A stretch of DNA of 64,000 nucleotides from NCBI RefSeq assembly GCF_041435215.1, contig NZ_CP108394.1:2418001-2482000 (forward strand), given 5' to 3'. This DNA is from Streptomyces sp. NBC_01314. Lineage in GTDB: Bacteria; Actinomycetota; Actinomycetes; Streptomycetales; Streptomycetaceae. Below the pieces are notes generated by a model. The model did not search any database, had not been told where the DNA came from, and worked only from the letters and a program-made list of their open reading frames with translations. Position 1 is the first letter of the stretch; each line of letters opens with the position of its first letter. Position numbers and translations under genes: made by a program. Positions 56,959 through 64,000 of the stretch are shown in pieces.

Positions 56959-58260
56959 GTGAAGTACCCCGACGAGTACGACAAGAGAGCCGGTGGCGGG
57001 ATGAGTTGGCCGGAGCACCAGCGCACGGACCCGGACGGGCGCTGGCTGGCCGCCGTCGTGCACGCCGCGTTCTTCCTGCTGCTGTGCTCCTCGTTCGCCC
57101 GGTTCCTGACGCGTGCACAGGGCGGGACGCGTACCGGCTGGGTGGTGGCGCTGTTCGCGGTGTTCGGGCTCCTCTACGCCCTCGGACAGCTGCTGGCTCC
57201 CGCGCCGCCTTCCGGCAGCCGGCCGTCCACCCGGCATCTGGCCTGGCTGGGATCCGTCACGGCGGTCTGGGTCGTCCTTCTCGCGCTCACGCCGAGTGCC
57301 ACGTGGTGTGCGATGCCGCTGCTGTTCGCAGGGCTCCACACGCTGCCCCCACGGATCGCCGTGCCGCTGGCGGTCCTGCTCACCACGCTGGTCGTCGCCG
57401 CCGAGATACGGGTGTCCGAGGGCACCATCAACCCCAACATGGTGGCCGCCCCGCCCGCCATGGCGGCGGTCGCCACCGCCGTCTTCGTCCATCTGCAGCG
57501 GCAGGCGGCCCGGCAGCGCGTCCTGATCGACGACCTGGTCCGTACCCGCCGTGATCTCGCGGCCACGGAACGGCGGGCGGGCGTCCTGGCGGAGCGGCAG
57601 CGGCTGGCCACGGAGATCCACGACACCCTCGCCCAGGGGCTGTCCAGCCAGCGGATGCTGCTCCAGGCCGCCGAGCGCGTCTGGGGCACGGACCCGGACG
57701 CGGCCCGTGGTCACATCGGGAAGGCGGCCGAGATCACCTCCCACAGCCTCGCCGAGGCGCGCCGGTTCGTCCACGATCTGGCGCCGGCCGATCTCGCGGA
57801 GCACTCCCTGCCCGACGCGCTGGGTGCCCTCGCCGCGCGGGAGAGCGGGCCGGGTCTGACAGTGGAGTTCCGCCTCGACGGCACGCCGGGCCCGCTGTCC
57901 GAACGCGCCGAGGCGGCACTGCTGCGCATCGCCCAGGGCGCCCTGGCCAACGTACGCGAACACTCCGCCGCGACCCGGGCCGCACTGACCCTGACCTGCC
58001 TCGACGACCAGGTCTCGCTGGACATCGCCGACAACGGGCGGGGCTTCGACGCCGACCGCCGGTCCATCGCCGAGGGGGGCCGGGCGCCGAGCGCGACGGG
58101 CCGGGAACGCGGGCACGGGCTGCCGGCCATGCGGATCCGGGCCCGGCAGTCGGGCGGCACGCTCACGGTGGAGTCCACGCCGGGCGAGGGCACCGTGGTG
58201 TCGGCGGCCGTCCCCCGTGCGCCGATCGCCCTCGACACCACCAAGGAGTACGTCCGATGA
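56959..58260 (+). CDS. NarL-type sensor histidine kinase
   Basis: 433 residues. Five to six hydrophobic helices in residues about 30-180 (VVHAAFFLLLCSSFARFL, GWVVALFAVFGLLYALGQLL). HisKA_3 box RLATEIHDTLAQGLSSQRML (phospho-His) and ATPase boxes LANVREHSAATRAALTLT (N box), DIADNGRGFD (G1), GHGLPAMRIRARQSGGTLTV (G2). GTG 56959 has GGAGGGCG upstream. The stop overlaps the response regulator start (ATGA). The signal is unknown. Confidence 0.93.
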   Translation: MKYPDEYDKRAGGGMSWPEHQRTDPDGRWLAAVVHAAFFLLLCSSFARFLTRAQGGTRTGWVVALFAVFGLLYALGQLLAPAPPSGSRPSTRHLAWLGSVTAVWVVLLALTPSATWCAMPLLFAGLHTLPPRIAVPLAVLLTTLVVAAEIRVSEGTINPNMVAAPPAMAAVATAVFVHLQRQAARQRVLIDDLVRTRRDLAATERRAGVLAERQRLATEIHDTLAQGLSSQRMLLQAAERVWGTDPDAARGHIGKAAEITSHSLAEARRFVHDLAPADLAEHSLPDALGALAARESGPGLTVEFRLDGTPGPLSERAEAALLRIAQGALANVREHSAATRAALTLTCLDDQVSLDIADNGRGFDADRRSIAEGGRAPSATGRERGHGLPAMRIRARQSGGTLTVESTPGEGTVVSAAVPRAPIALDTTKEYVR

Positions 58261-59024
58261 GCGAATCGGCCCCCTCACCCCCGGTTGCGTCGCCGCCCGT
58301 CGCGCCACTGCCCGTCGTCCGGCCGTCCGTCGCTCCACCGTCCGTCGCTCGGCCGCCGGTGCGGCTCCTGCTGTGCGACGACCACGCCGTCGTACGCGCC
58401 GGGCTGCGCGCGCTGCTGTCCAGTGCCGACGGCATCGAGGTGGTCGGTGAGGCGGGCACCGGCGAGGAGGCGCTCGCCATGGCCGCCCGCCTCCATCCCG
58501 ACGTGGTGCTGATGGACCTGCAACTCGGCGACGGAGTGGACGGCGTGACGGCCACCAGGCAGCTGACAGCACGGTCGGCCGACGCCCGGTCCTCCCCCGC
58601 CGACGACCCTTCCGTCCCGCCCGCTCCGGTCCCCCGCGTTCTCGTGCTCACCATGTTCGACACCGACGCCGACATCAGCCGAGCCATCGAAGCGGGTGCC
58701 ACCGGCTATCTCCTCAAGGCCGAGCGGCCCGACGAGTTGTTCGCGGCGATCCGCGGCGCCGCGTCCGGCCGTACCACGCTGTCGGCTCCGGTGGCCGACC
58801 GCCTGCTGGCCCAACTGCGCAGCCCACGGCCCGCGTTGTCCGAGCGTGAGCACGAGATCCTCGGCCAGCTGGCCCGCGGTCTGGGCAACCGGGAGATAGC
58901 CCGAGCCCTCTTCATCAGCGAGGCGACCGTCAAGACCCACCTCGGTCGCATCTACGGCAAGCTGGGCGTGGAGACGCGGTCGGGCGCGGTGGCCGTGGCG
59001 AAGGAGCGCCGCCTGCTGCCGTGA
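58257..59024 (+). CDS. NarL/LuxR-type response regulator
   Basis: 255 residues. A Pro/Val-rich N-terminal repeat of about 30 residues (PVAPLPVVRPSVAPPSVARP) precedes the receiver: LLLCDDHAVVRAGLRALL, phospho-Asp in DVVLMDLQLGDGVDGV, switch VLVLTMFDTDADI, Lys in YLLKAERPDELF. An unusual 20-residue Ser/Pro/Asp insert (SADARSSPADDPSVPPAPV) lies between alpha-3 and beta-4. The LuxR HTH is LSEREHEILGQLARGLGNRE, IARALFISEATVKTHLGRIY. Coupled to the kinase by ATGA. Confidence 0.93.
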   Translation: MSESAPSPPVASPPVAPLPVVRPSVAPPSVARPPVRLLLCDDHAVVRAGLRALLSSADGIEVVGEAGTGEEALAMAARLHPDVVLMDLQLGDGVDGVTATRQLTARSADARSSPADDPSVPPAPVPRVLVLTMFDTDADISRAIEAGATGYLLKAERPDELFAAIRGAASGRTTLSAPVADRLLAQLRSPRPALSEREHEILGQLARGLGNREIARALFISEATVKTHLGRIYGKLGVETRSGAVAVAKERRLLP

Positions 59025-59072
59025 CGGACCGCCCCACGCACCCACCGGCGCCCCCTCCGCCCGTCACGCCCG

Positions 59073-59597
59073 TCAGAAGAGGGCCGTCCCCCGTTCGAAG
59101 TCCAGCAGGCGCTGCTTGCGCTCCACGCCGCCGCCGTATCCGGTGAGGCTGCCGTCGGAGCCGACCACGCGGTGACAGGGGACGATGATGCCGACGGGGT
59201 TCCTGCCATTGGCCAGGCCGACCGCGCGGGATGCCTGGGGGTTGCCCAGAGCGCCGGCGAGATCGCCGTACGAGCGGGTGTCGCCGTAGGGGATCCGCGC
59301 GAGCTGTTCCCAGACCAGACGCTGGAACGGGGTTCCGTGCAGCCTGAGTTCGAGGGTGAACTCCTTCAACTCGCCCGCGAAATACGCGTCCAACTGCTCC
59401 TCCGGCTCGGCGAAGAGCGTGTCGTCGCGTACGCCGAAGCTCTCCTCCGGCGGGCGGTGGCGCTGCTCGGTCATGTAGAGGCCGCACAGGACACCGTCGT
59501 CGGCGACGAGGGTGAGGGGACCGTAGGGACTGTCGACGACGGTGTGCCGCTTCTGCTCGTTGATCCGCTTCTCCATGTGCTTCCGCGGGTGCTTCAT
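59073..59597 (-). CDS. ogt: Methylated-DNA-protein-cysteine S-methyltransferase
   Basis: 174 residues. Suicide repair of O6-alkylguanine. Active site NPVGIIVPCHRVVGSDGSLT (PCHRV), helix GTPFQRLVWEQLARIPYGDT, and RSYGDLAGALGNPQASRAVG. ATG 59597 (KHPRKHMEKRINEQ) has AAGGACC upstream; a second ATG seven codons later is possible. It lies 37 nt after the Ada/AlkA gene, so the two repair genes form one operon. Confidence 0.95.
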   Translation of the reverse strand: MKHPRKHMEKRINEQKRHTVVDSPYGPLTLVADDGVLCGLYMTEQRHRPPEESFGVRDDTLFAEPEEQLDAYFAGELKEFTLELRLHGTPFQRLVWEQLARIPYGDTRSYGDLAGALGNPQASRAVGLANGRNPVGIIVPCHRVVGSDGSLTGYGGGVERKQRLLDFERGTALF

Positions 59598-59634
59598 GGG
59601 AGGTCCTTGAGAGGTGTGTCCGCCCGGAACGGGC

Positions 59635-61131
59635 TCAGACGGGAAGGAAGTTGATGGGGTGGCTGTCCGTCGCCCACAGATACTGGACCGCGTACGCCCG
59701 CCACGGCCGCCAGGCCGCCGCACGGGCCGTGAGGGCCGCCGGGGTGGACGGAAGGCCCTGCTCCTGGGCCGCGCGCCGGATGCCGAGGTCGCCGGGGAGG
59801 AAGGCGTCCGGGTCCCCGAGGGCCCGCATGGCGATGACCTCGACGGTCCAGGGCCCGAAGCCGGGGAGGGCGAGAAGGCGGGCACGGGTCTGCGACCAGT
59901 CGCTGTCGACGCCCAAGTGCAGCTCGTTGTGCGCGAGTTGCCGTACCAGGGTGGTGAAGGTGGTCCGGCGGGTGCGGGGCATCGCGAGGGTCTCGGGGTC
60001 GACGGTCGCCAGCGCCTCGGGGGACGGGAAGAGATGGGTGAGACCACCCTCGGGGTCGTCGACCGGTTCGCCGTGCGCGATGACCAGCCGGGCCGCGTGC
60101 GTCCGGGCCGCGGCCGTGGACACCTGCTGACCGAGCACCGCCCGTACGGCGAACTCGGCCTCGTCGACGGTACGCGGCACCCGGCGCCCCGGCGCCTTGT
60201 CCACCAGCGGCGCGAGCACGGGGTCGGTACGCAGCTGCTCGTCGACGGCGACCGGGTCGGCGTCCAGGTCGAGCAGGCGGCGGCAGCGGCTGATGGCGAC
60301 GGGCAGGTCACGCAGATCGCCGAGGGTGAGCCGGCAGGCGATGTGGTCGGGCTCAGGTGTGAGGCCCACGATGCCGTGGCCGTACGGCAGACGGAGGGTG
60401 CGCCGGTACGCGCCGTCGCGCCACTCCTCCACCCCGGGTACGGCGGTCGCGGCGAGGTGACCGAAGAGGTTGTCGGGGTTGAGCGGGGCCCGGAACGGCA
60501 GCCGGAGGCTCAACACCCCTGACGCACCGGGGGAGTCGGAACGCTGCCGGGCCGACCGGGTGGCCCGCTCGCGCAGTTCGCTCGGCGACTGCGCGAAGAC
60601 CTCCCGCACGGTGTCGTTGAACGTCCGGATCGACGCGAACCCGGCGGCGAACGCGATCTCCGCCATCGGCAGCGCGGTCGTCTCGATCAGCAGCCGCGCG
60701 GTCTGCGCCCGCTGCGCACGGGCGAGCGCCAGGGGCCCCGCGCCCAACTCGGCCAGCAGCTGTCGCTCGATCTGCCGGGAGCTGTAGCCGAGTCGCCGCG
60801 CCAGCCCCGGCACGCCCTCCCGGTCCACCACGCCGTCCCCCACCAGCCGCATCGCCCGCGCCACGAGGTCCGCCCGCTGGTCCCACTCGGGCGACCCGGG
60901 ACTCGTGTCCGGCCGACACCGCTTGCACGCCCGGAACCCGGCCTGCTGACACGCCGCCGCACTGGGATAGAACGTCATGTTCTCCGCCTTCGGCGGTACG
61001 ACCGGGCAACTGGGCCGACAGTAGATCCGCGTGGTCACCACGGCCGTGAAGAACCATCCGTCGAACCGCGCGTCCTTCGACCGCACGGCCCGCACACACC
61101 GCTCCGTATCCGTGTACATCCCGTTCCGCAT
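59635..61131 (-). CDS. alkA: Ada-type zinc/AraC and AlkA DNA glycosylase fusion
   Basis: 498 residues. Residues about 1-80: Ada zinc domain, IYCRPSCPVVPPKAENM and ACQQAGFRACKRCRPD (four Cys, one the methyl-phosphotriester acceptor). About 90-190: AraC HTH (GVPGLARRLGYSSRQIERQL, IAFAAGFASIRTFNDTVREV). About 205-498: AlkA N-domain and HhH-GPD glycosylase with LPGFGPWTVEVIAMRALGDP, DAFLPGDLG (catalytic Asp). It senses methylation damage, activates repair genes and excises 3-methyladenine. A second ATG at 61119 is also plausible. Confidence 0.95.
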   Translation of the reverse strand: MRNGMYTDTERCVRAVRSKDARFDGWFFTAVVTTRIYCRPSCPVVPPKAENMTFYPSAAACQQAGFRACKRCRPDTSPGSPEWDQRADLVARAMRLVGDGVVDREGVPGLARRLGYSSRQIERQLLAELGAGPLALARAQRAQTARLLIETTALPMAEIAFAAGFASIRTFNDTVREVFAQSPSELRERATRSARQRSDSPGASGVLSLRLPFRAPLNPDNLFGHLAATAVPGVEEWRDGAYRRTLRLPYGHGIVGLTPEPDHIACRLTLGDLRDLPVAISRCRRLLDLDADPVAVDEQLRTDPVLAPLVDKAPGRRVPRTVDEAEFAVRAVLGQQVSTAAARTHAARLVIAHGEPVDDPEGGLTHLFPSPEALATVDPETLAMPRTRRTTFTTLVRQLAHNELHLGVDSDWSQTRARLLALPGFGPWTVEVIAMRALGDPDAFLPGDLGIRRAAQEQGLPSTPAALTARAAAWRPWRAYAVQYLWATDSHPINFLPV

Positions 61132-61288
61132 GACTCAAGCATCGGGGAGGGAGGGGGCGGAGGGCTGGCGAGAATACGACATCGAGGCAGGCCCGACCTG
61201 GTGACCGCCGAGACCCACAGGGGTGCGGGGAACTGCGCGACCAACCTCAACCGACCCACAGCCGCCTCACCACAGGCCCCCCTCCCCC

Positions 61289-63316
61289 TCAGGCGCGCGC
61301 AGCCTGCCGCCAGGCGGACTCTCGCAGCAACCGCAGCCCGTTGAGCCCCACCACCACCGTGGACCCCTCGTGCCCGGCCACCCCGAGGGGCAACGGCAGA
61401 TGCCCCACCAGATCCCACACCACGAGTACGGCGATGCAGACCCCCGCGATCACCAGGTTCTGCACCACCAGCCGCCGAGCCGCCCGCGACAACCGCACCA
61501 CCGCCGCGATCGTTCCCAGCTCGTCCCGCACCACCACCGCGTCCGCGGTCTCCAGCGCGAGATCGGACCCGGCCCGCCCCATCGCCACACCGGAGTGCGC
61601 GGCGGCGAGCGCGGGCGCGTCATTGACCCCGTCCCCGACGAACAGCACCTTGCGGCCCCCGCCCTGCAGCTCCCGTACGGCCGTCACCTTGCCCTCCGGC
61701 AACAGCCCGGCCCTGACGTCGGCGATCCCGGTGTCCGCCGCCACCCGGGCGGCGGCACGCGCGTTGTCCCCGGTCAGCAGGACCGCGGACGCCCCGGTCA
61801 CGGCGGCGAGCGCCGCCACCGCGGCGGGCGCGTCGTGCCGCAGACGGTCGGCCAGGGTGAGCGTCCCGACGGCACCCCCGTCCCGCGTGACGACGACCGT
61901 CGTCCCCGCGAAGTCCCCACCGTCACCGATCCCACCGTCACCGATTCCCGCGTCGTCGATCCCACCGTCACCGATTCCCGCGTCGTCGATCCCGCCTCCG
62001 GAGGCGCCGCCTCCGCTCTCCCCCGGCCGCCCCACAGTCACCACACGCCCCTCGACGGTCGCCCGAACTCCCCGCCCGGGCGTGGCCACGAAGTCCTCGG
62101 CGGCGGCCACCCTCAGCCCCCTGGCCCCGGCGGCGGCCACCACCGCACGGGCCAGCGGATGCTCACTGGGATGCTCGGCGGCCGCGGCCAGCGCCAGCAG
62201 CCCGTCCTCGTCGAGCCCGGACCCCCGCAGCGGCCGTACGGCCGTGACCTCGGGCGTCCCCTCCGTGAGCGTGCCGGTCTTGTCGAGGGCGGCGACATCG
62301 ATCTCGCCCAGCCGCTCCATGGCGACGGCGGACTTGACCAGCACACCGTGGCGGCCGGCGTTGGCGATGGCGGAGAGCAGCGGCGGCATGGTGGCGAGGA
62401 CGACCGCGCAGGGGGAGGCCACGATCATGAAGGTCATGGCGCGGAGCAGCGCGGCCGTGAGGTCCTCGCCGAAGGCCAGCGGGATTCCGAAGACGGCGAG
62501 GGTGGCGACGACGACGCCGACGGCGTACCGCTGTTCGACCTTCTCGATGAACAGCTGGGTGGGCGCCTTGGTGCGGGAGGCCTCCTCGACCAGGCTCACG
62601 ATGCGGGCGATCACGGAGTCGGCCGGGTCCCGTGCGACGCGGACGCGCAGCACGCCCGTGCCGTTGAGGGTGCCCGCGAAGACCTCGTCGCCCGGGAGCT
62701 TGGTGACGGGCAGCGGCTCGCCGGTGATGGTGGCCTGGTCGGCCTCGCTCTCCCCCTCCAGGACCTGCCCGTCGGCGCCGATGCGCTCGCCGGGACGGAC
62801 CAGCACCACGTCGCCCACGGCGAGTCGCTCGGCGGGCACGGTCTCCTCGGTGGAGCCGTCCGCCGACAGCCGGGTGGCCGTGGTGGGCGCGAGATCGAGG
62901 AGCCCCCGTACCGAGTCGGCGGTGCGGGCGGTGGCCAGGGCCTCCAGGGCACCGGAGGTGGCGAAGATGACGATCAGCAGGCCGCCGTCGAGGACCTGGC
63001 CGATCGCGGCCGCGCCCAGCGCCGCGACGATCATCAGCAGGTCGACGTCGAGGCTCTTCTCGCGCAGGGCCCGCAGCCCTTCGAGCGCGGGTTCCCAGCC
63101 GCCGGCCACGTACGCGATCGCGTAGAGCGGGCCGTACAGCCAGGCGGAGGCGCCGGCGAGGTCCAGCGGGAAGGCGAGCAGGAAGGCGACGGTCGACGCC
63201 AGCGCCCAGCGGGCCTCGGGCAGGGCGAGGATCCGGGTACGGCGGCGGGGGGTCGGCGGCGCGGACGTACGGCGGGCCGGTGACGGGGCGAGGGTGGCAG
63301 ACACGCGGCCCACCAT
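61289..63316 (-). CDS. P1B-4-type metal-exporting ATPase (Co/Ni, CtpJ/NmtA-like)
   Basis: 675 residues. Actuator TITGEPLPVTKLPGDEVFAG; metal site IVASPCAVVLATMPPLL (SPC); phosphorylation site VAALDKTGTLTEGTPEV; HP motif in AAEHPSEHPLARAVV; hinge VLFVGDGVNDAPALAAAHSG; last helix PLGVAGHEGSTVVVGLNGLR. SPC plus HEGxT is the signature of subgroup P1B-4. No N-terminal metal-binding domain. Residues about 440-475 carry a glycine/aspartate insert made by a 30-bp tandem duplication. A leaderless GTG at 63304 behind TATGGT is an alternative start. Divergent from the nmtR-like gene. Confidence 0.92.
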   Translation of the reverse strand: MVGRVSATLAPSPARRTSAPPTPRRRTRILALPEARWALASTVAFLLAFPLDLAGASAWLYGPLYAIAYVAGGWEPALEGLRALREKSLDVDLLMIVAALGAAAIGQVLDGGLLIVIFATSGALEALATARTADSVRGLLDLAPTTATRLSADGSTEETVPAERLAVGDVVLVRPGERIGADGQVLEGESEADQATITGEPLPVTKLPGDEVFAGTLNGTGVLRVRVARDPADSVIARIVSLVEEASRTKAPTQLFIEKVEQRYAVGVVVATLAVFGIPLAFGEDLTAALLRAMTFMIVASPCAVVLATMPPLLSAIANAGRHGVLVKSAVAMERLGEIDVAALDKTGTLTEGTPEVTAVRPLRGSGLDEDGLLALAAAAEHPSEHPLARAVVAAAGARGLRVAAAEDFVATPGRGVRATVEGRVVTVGRPGESGGGASGGGIDDAGIGDGGIDDAGIGDGGIGDGGDFAGTTVVVTRDGGAVGTLTLADRLRHDAPAAVAALAAVTGASAVLLTGDNARAAARVAADTGIADVRAGLLPEGKVTAVRELQGGGRKVLFVGDGVNDAPALAAAHSGVAMGRAGSDLALETADAVVVRDELGTIAAVVRLSRAARRLVVQNLVIAGVCIAVLVVWDLVGHLPLPLGVAGHEGSTVVVGLNGLRLLRESAWRQAARA
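61916..61990. repeat. Perfect 30-bp tandem duplication inside the metal ATPase gene
   Basis: Positions 61931-61960 and 61961-61990 are identical, and 61916-61930 repeats the first half once more. In the protein this is GIDDAGIGDG twice with a partial third copy, in the nucleotide-binding domain. The copies keep frame. Confidence 0.92.
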
Positions 63317-63323
63317 ACAGGAA

Positions 63324-63366
63324 CACATGAAGACTCGTTCATGCCTTCATGTGCGATGGGTAAGAT
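63324..63366. promoter_or_regulatory. SmtB/ArsR-type operator and nmtR promoter
   Basis: ATGAA-GACTCG-TTCAT (63327-63342) matches the ArsR/SmtB operator pattern TGAA-N6-TTCA. CACATGAAG (63324-63332) and CTTCATGTG (63345-63353) form a second, perfect 9-bp inverted repeat. TAAGAT (63361-63366) is a good -10 that puts transcription start at the ATG 63374, so the sensor mRNA is probably leaderless. On the other strand TATGGT (63317-63312) may serve the ATPase. Confidence 0.75.
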
Positions 63367-63373
63367 ATGCGCC

Positions 63374-63742
63374 ATGGGTCATGGAGCCGTCACCTCAGCG
63401 CAGGACGCCACCCCTCGCGTGCGCCTGGACGCGGCCAACGTCGCCAAGGTGGCCACCACCCTCCAGGCCCTCTCCACCCCGTCCCGCCTGCTGATCCTGG
63501 CCCGACTGCGCGAAGGCCCGCTCCCGGCGACCGAGTTGGCCGCCGAGGTCGGGATGGAACAGTCCGCCTGCTCCCACCAGCTGCGTCTGCTGCGCAACCT
63601 CGGCCTGGTCGTGGGCGAGCGGCGGGGCCGTTCGGTGGTGTACGCGCTGCACGACCACCATGTCGCCGAGCTGCTGGACCAGGCCGTCTACCACGTCGAG
63701 CACCTGAAGCTGGGGCTCAGCGACGCACCGGACGGGGACTGA
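63374..63742 (+). CDS. nmtR: NmtR-like ArsR/SmtB Ni(II)/Co(II) sensor
   Basis: 122 residues. It opens with MGHG, as does M. tuberculosis NmtR, whose N-terminal His helps bind Ni. The winged HTH is LQALSTPSRLLILARLREGP and MEQSACSHQLRLLRNLGLVV. Helix alpha-5 carries DHHVAELLDQAVYHVEH, giving Asp, His(+2), His(+13) and His(+16), the NmtR alpha-5 ligand spacing. It represses the divergent P1B-4 ATPase until metal binds. The start at 63374 is supported by the MGHG N-terminus and the TAAGAT box. Confidence 0.92.
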   Translation: MGHGAVTSAQDATPRVRLDAANVAKVATTLQALSTPSRLLILARLREGPLPATELAAEVGMEQSACSHQLRLLRNLGLVVGERRGRSVVYALHDHHVAELLDQAVYHVEHLKLGLSDAPDGD

Positions 63743-63835
63743 GGGCGGTCACGTCGCGGGAAGCGCCGGCGGTGTCGCGGGCGTCAGGCCGCCGAGGACA
63801 CCACCGAGCAGGCCGGTGACCAGGCCGAGGACCGG

Positions 63836-64000
63836 CTACAGGAGACCGGTGACGACTCCGAGGACCGGCGCGAGCAGACCGGTCACCGCGCCCAGTACGG
63901 CGCCCAGGTCGAGCGAGGTCAGCGCCTTGAGAAGGGCGTCGACCGCGGCCTGGAGCGTGGCCGGCAGATCCGCGACCGGGTCGGCCGCCGCGGCGGCGCT
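63836..64000 (-). pseudogene. C-terminal end of a hydrophobic repeat protein with in-frame TAG
   Basis: Leftward frame entering from the right edge: DPVADLPATLQAAVDALLKA, then LGAVLGAVTGLLAPVLGVVT-GLL, stop TAG at 63838-63836. The same frame continues after the TAG with PVLGLVTGLLGGVLGGLTPA to a TGA at 63751-63749, repeating the same motif. The TAG thus looks like a recent nonsense change, or the repeat expanded past an old stop. Only the 3' end is visible, so the family cannot be named. Confidence 0.6.

Noticed and set aside
59073..60311. An apparent Ogt protein of 412 residues
   Set aside because: The extra N-terminal 238 residues are a shadow of the Ada/AlkA gene; a clear ribosome site and family N-terminus place the start at 59597.

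Overview
The window is high-GC actinobacterial chromosome and almost certainly Streptomyces. The reasons are strong third-position GC bias, many ATGA/GTGA start-stop overlaps, and the gene content: SpoIIE-type phosphatase, PQQ-domain Ser/Thr kinase, F420-type LLM oxidoreductase, crotonyl-CoA carboxylase/reductase with the ethylmalonyl-CoA pathway, and an NmtR-like metal sensor. From memory the host gene order resembles the SCO64xx part of S. coelicolor; this was not checked.

Layout. (1) 1-18.7 kb, host: transketolase (partial), type II NADH dehydrogenase-like protein, LLM oxidoreductase, holin-like membrane protein, VOC protein, arginase-like protein, GNAT, LapA-domain protein; a tightly overlapping peptidase set (S66 LD-carboxypeptidase, S9, M20, M55); a methyltransferase, a PAS-GAF-PP2C-ATPase regulator, an MFS exporter fused to three carboxypeptidase-regulatory-like domains, and an SRPBCC protein. 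(2) 18.9-32.9 kb: an Rv2578c-type radical SAM gene is split inside its Fe-S cluster motif by a 13,013-bp integrative element (about 19107-32119). The element encodes a large serine integrase, a tyrosine recombinase, a DUF3854/SF3 primase-helicase next to an iteron array with an AT-rich centre (candidate origin), two XRE regulators, an AlpA/MerR-like protein, a terminase-small-subunit-like protein, an RHH protein, a Phd-like antitoxin without a toxin, a membrane protein and small Cys-rich proteins. It has no capsid, tail, lysis or FtsK/Tra genes, so it looks like a phage satellite or a mobilised plasmid-like island. (3) 33-36 kb: secreted tripeptidyl aminopeptidase, GNAT, HEAT-repeat protein. 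(4) 36.3-45.9 kb: hydroxyacyl-CoA dehydrogenase, TetR regulator, then the operon ccr-ecm-mcl-mch-mcd (ethylmalonyl-CoA pathway), followed by psd-pssA phospholipid genes. (5) 47.7-59 kb: alpha/beta hydrolase, glycerate kinase, ADP-ribosylglycohydrolase, NUDIX, kinase with PQQ propeller, sirtuin, methyltransferase, NarL-type two-component system. (6) 59-64 kb: Ogt and Ada/AlkA-type DNA alkylation repair, then a divergent P1B-4 metal ATPase/NmtR pair with a shared SmtB-type operator, and a broken secreted-protein end at the right edge.

The most interesting unit is the element. Removing it restores an exact 348-codon radical SAM frame. The rebuilt attP has dyad symmetry around a central TG. The interrupted host gene carries a perfect GAAC-N4-GTTC LexA-type box, so DNA damage would drive transcription into the element. 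In the circular form the XRE-TPR gene would lie directly upstream of int.
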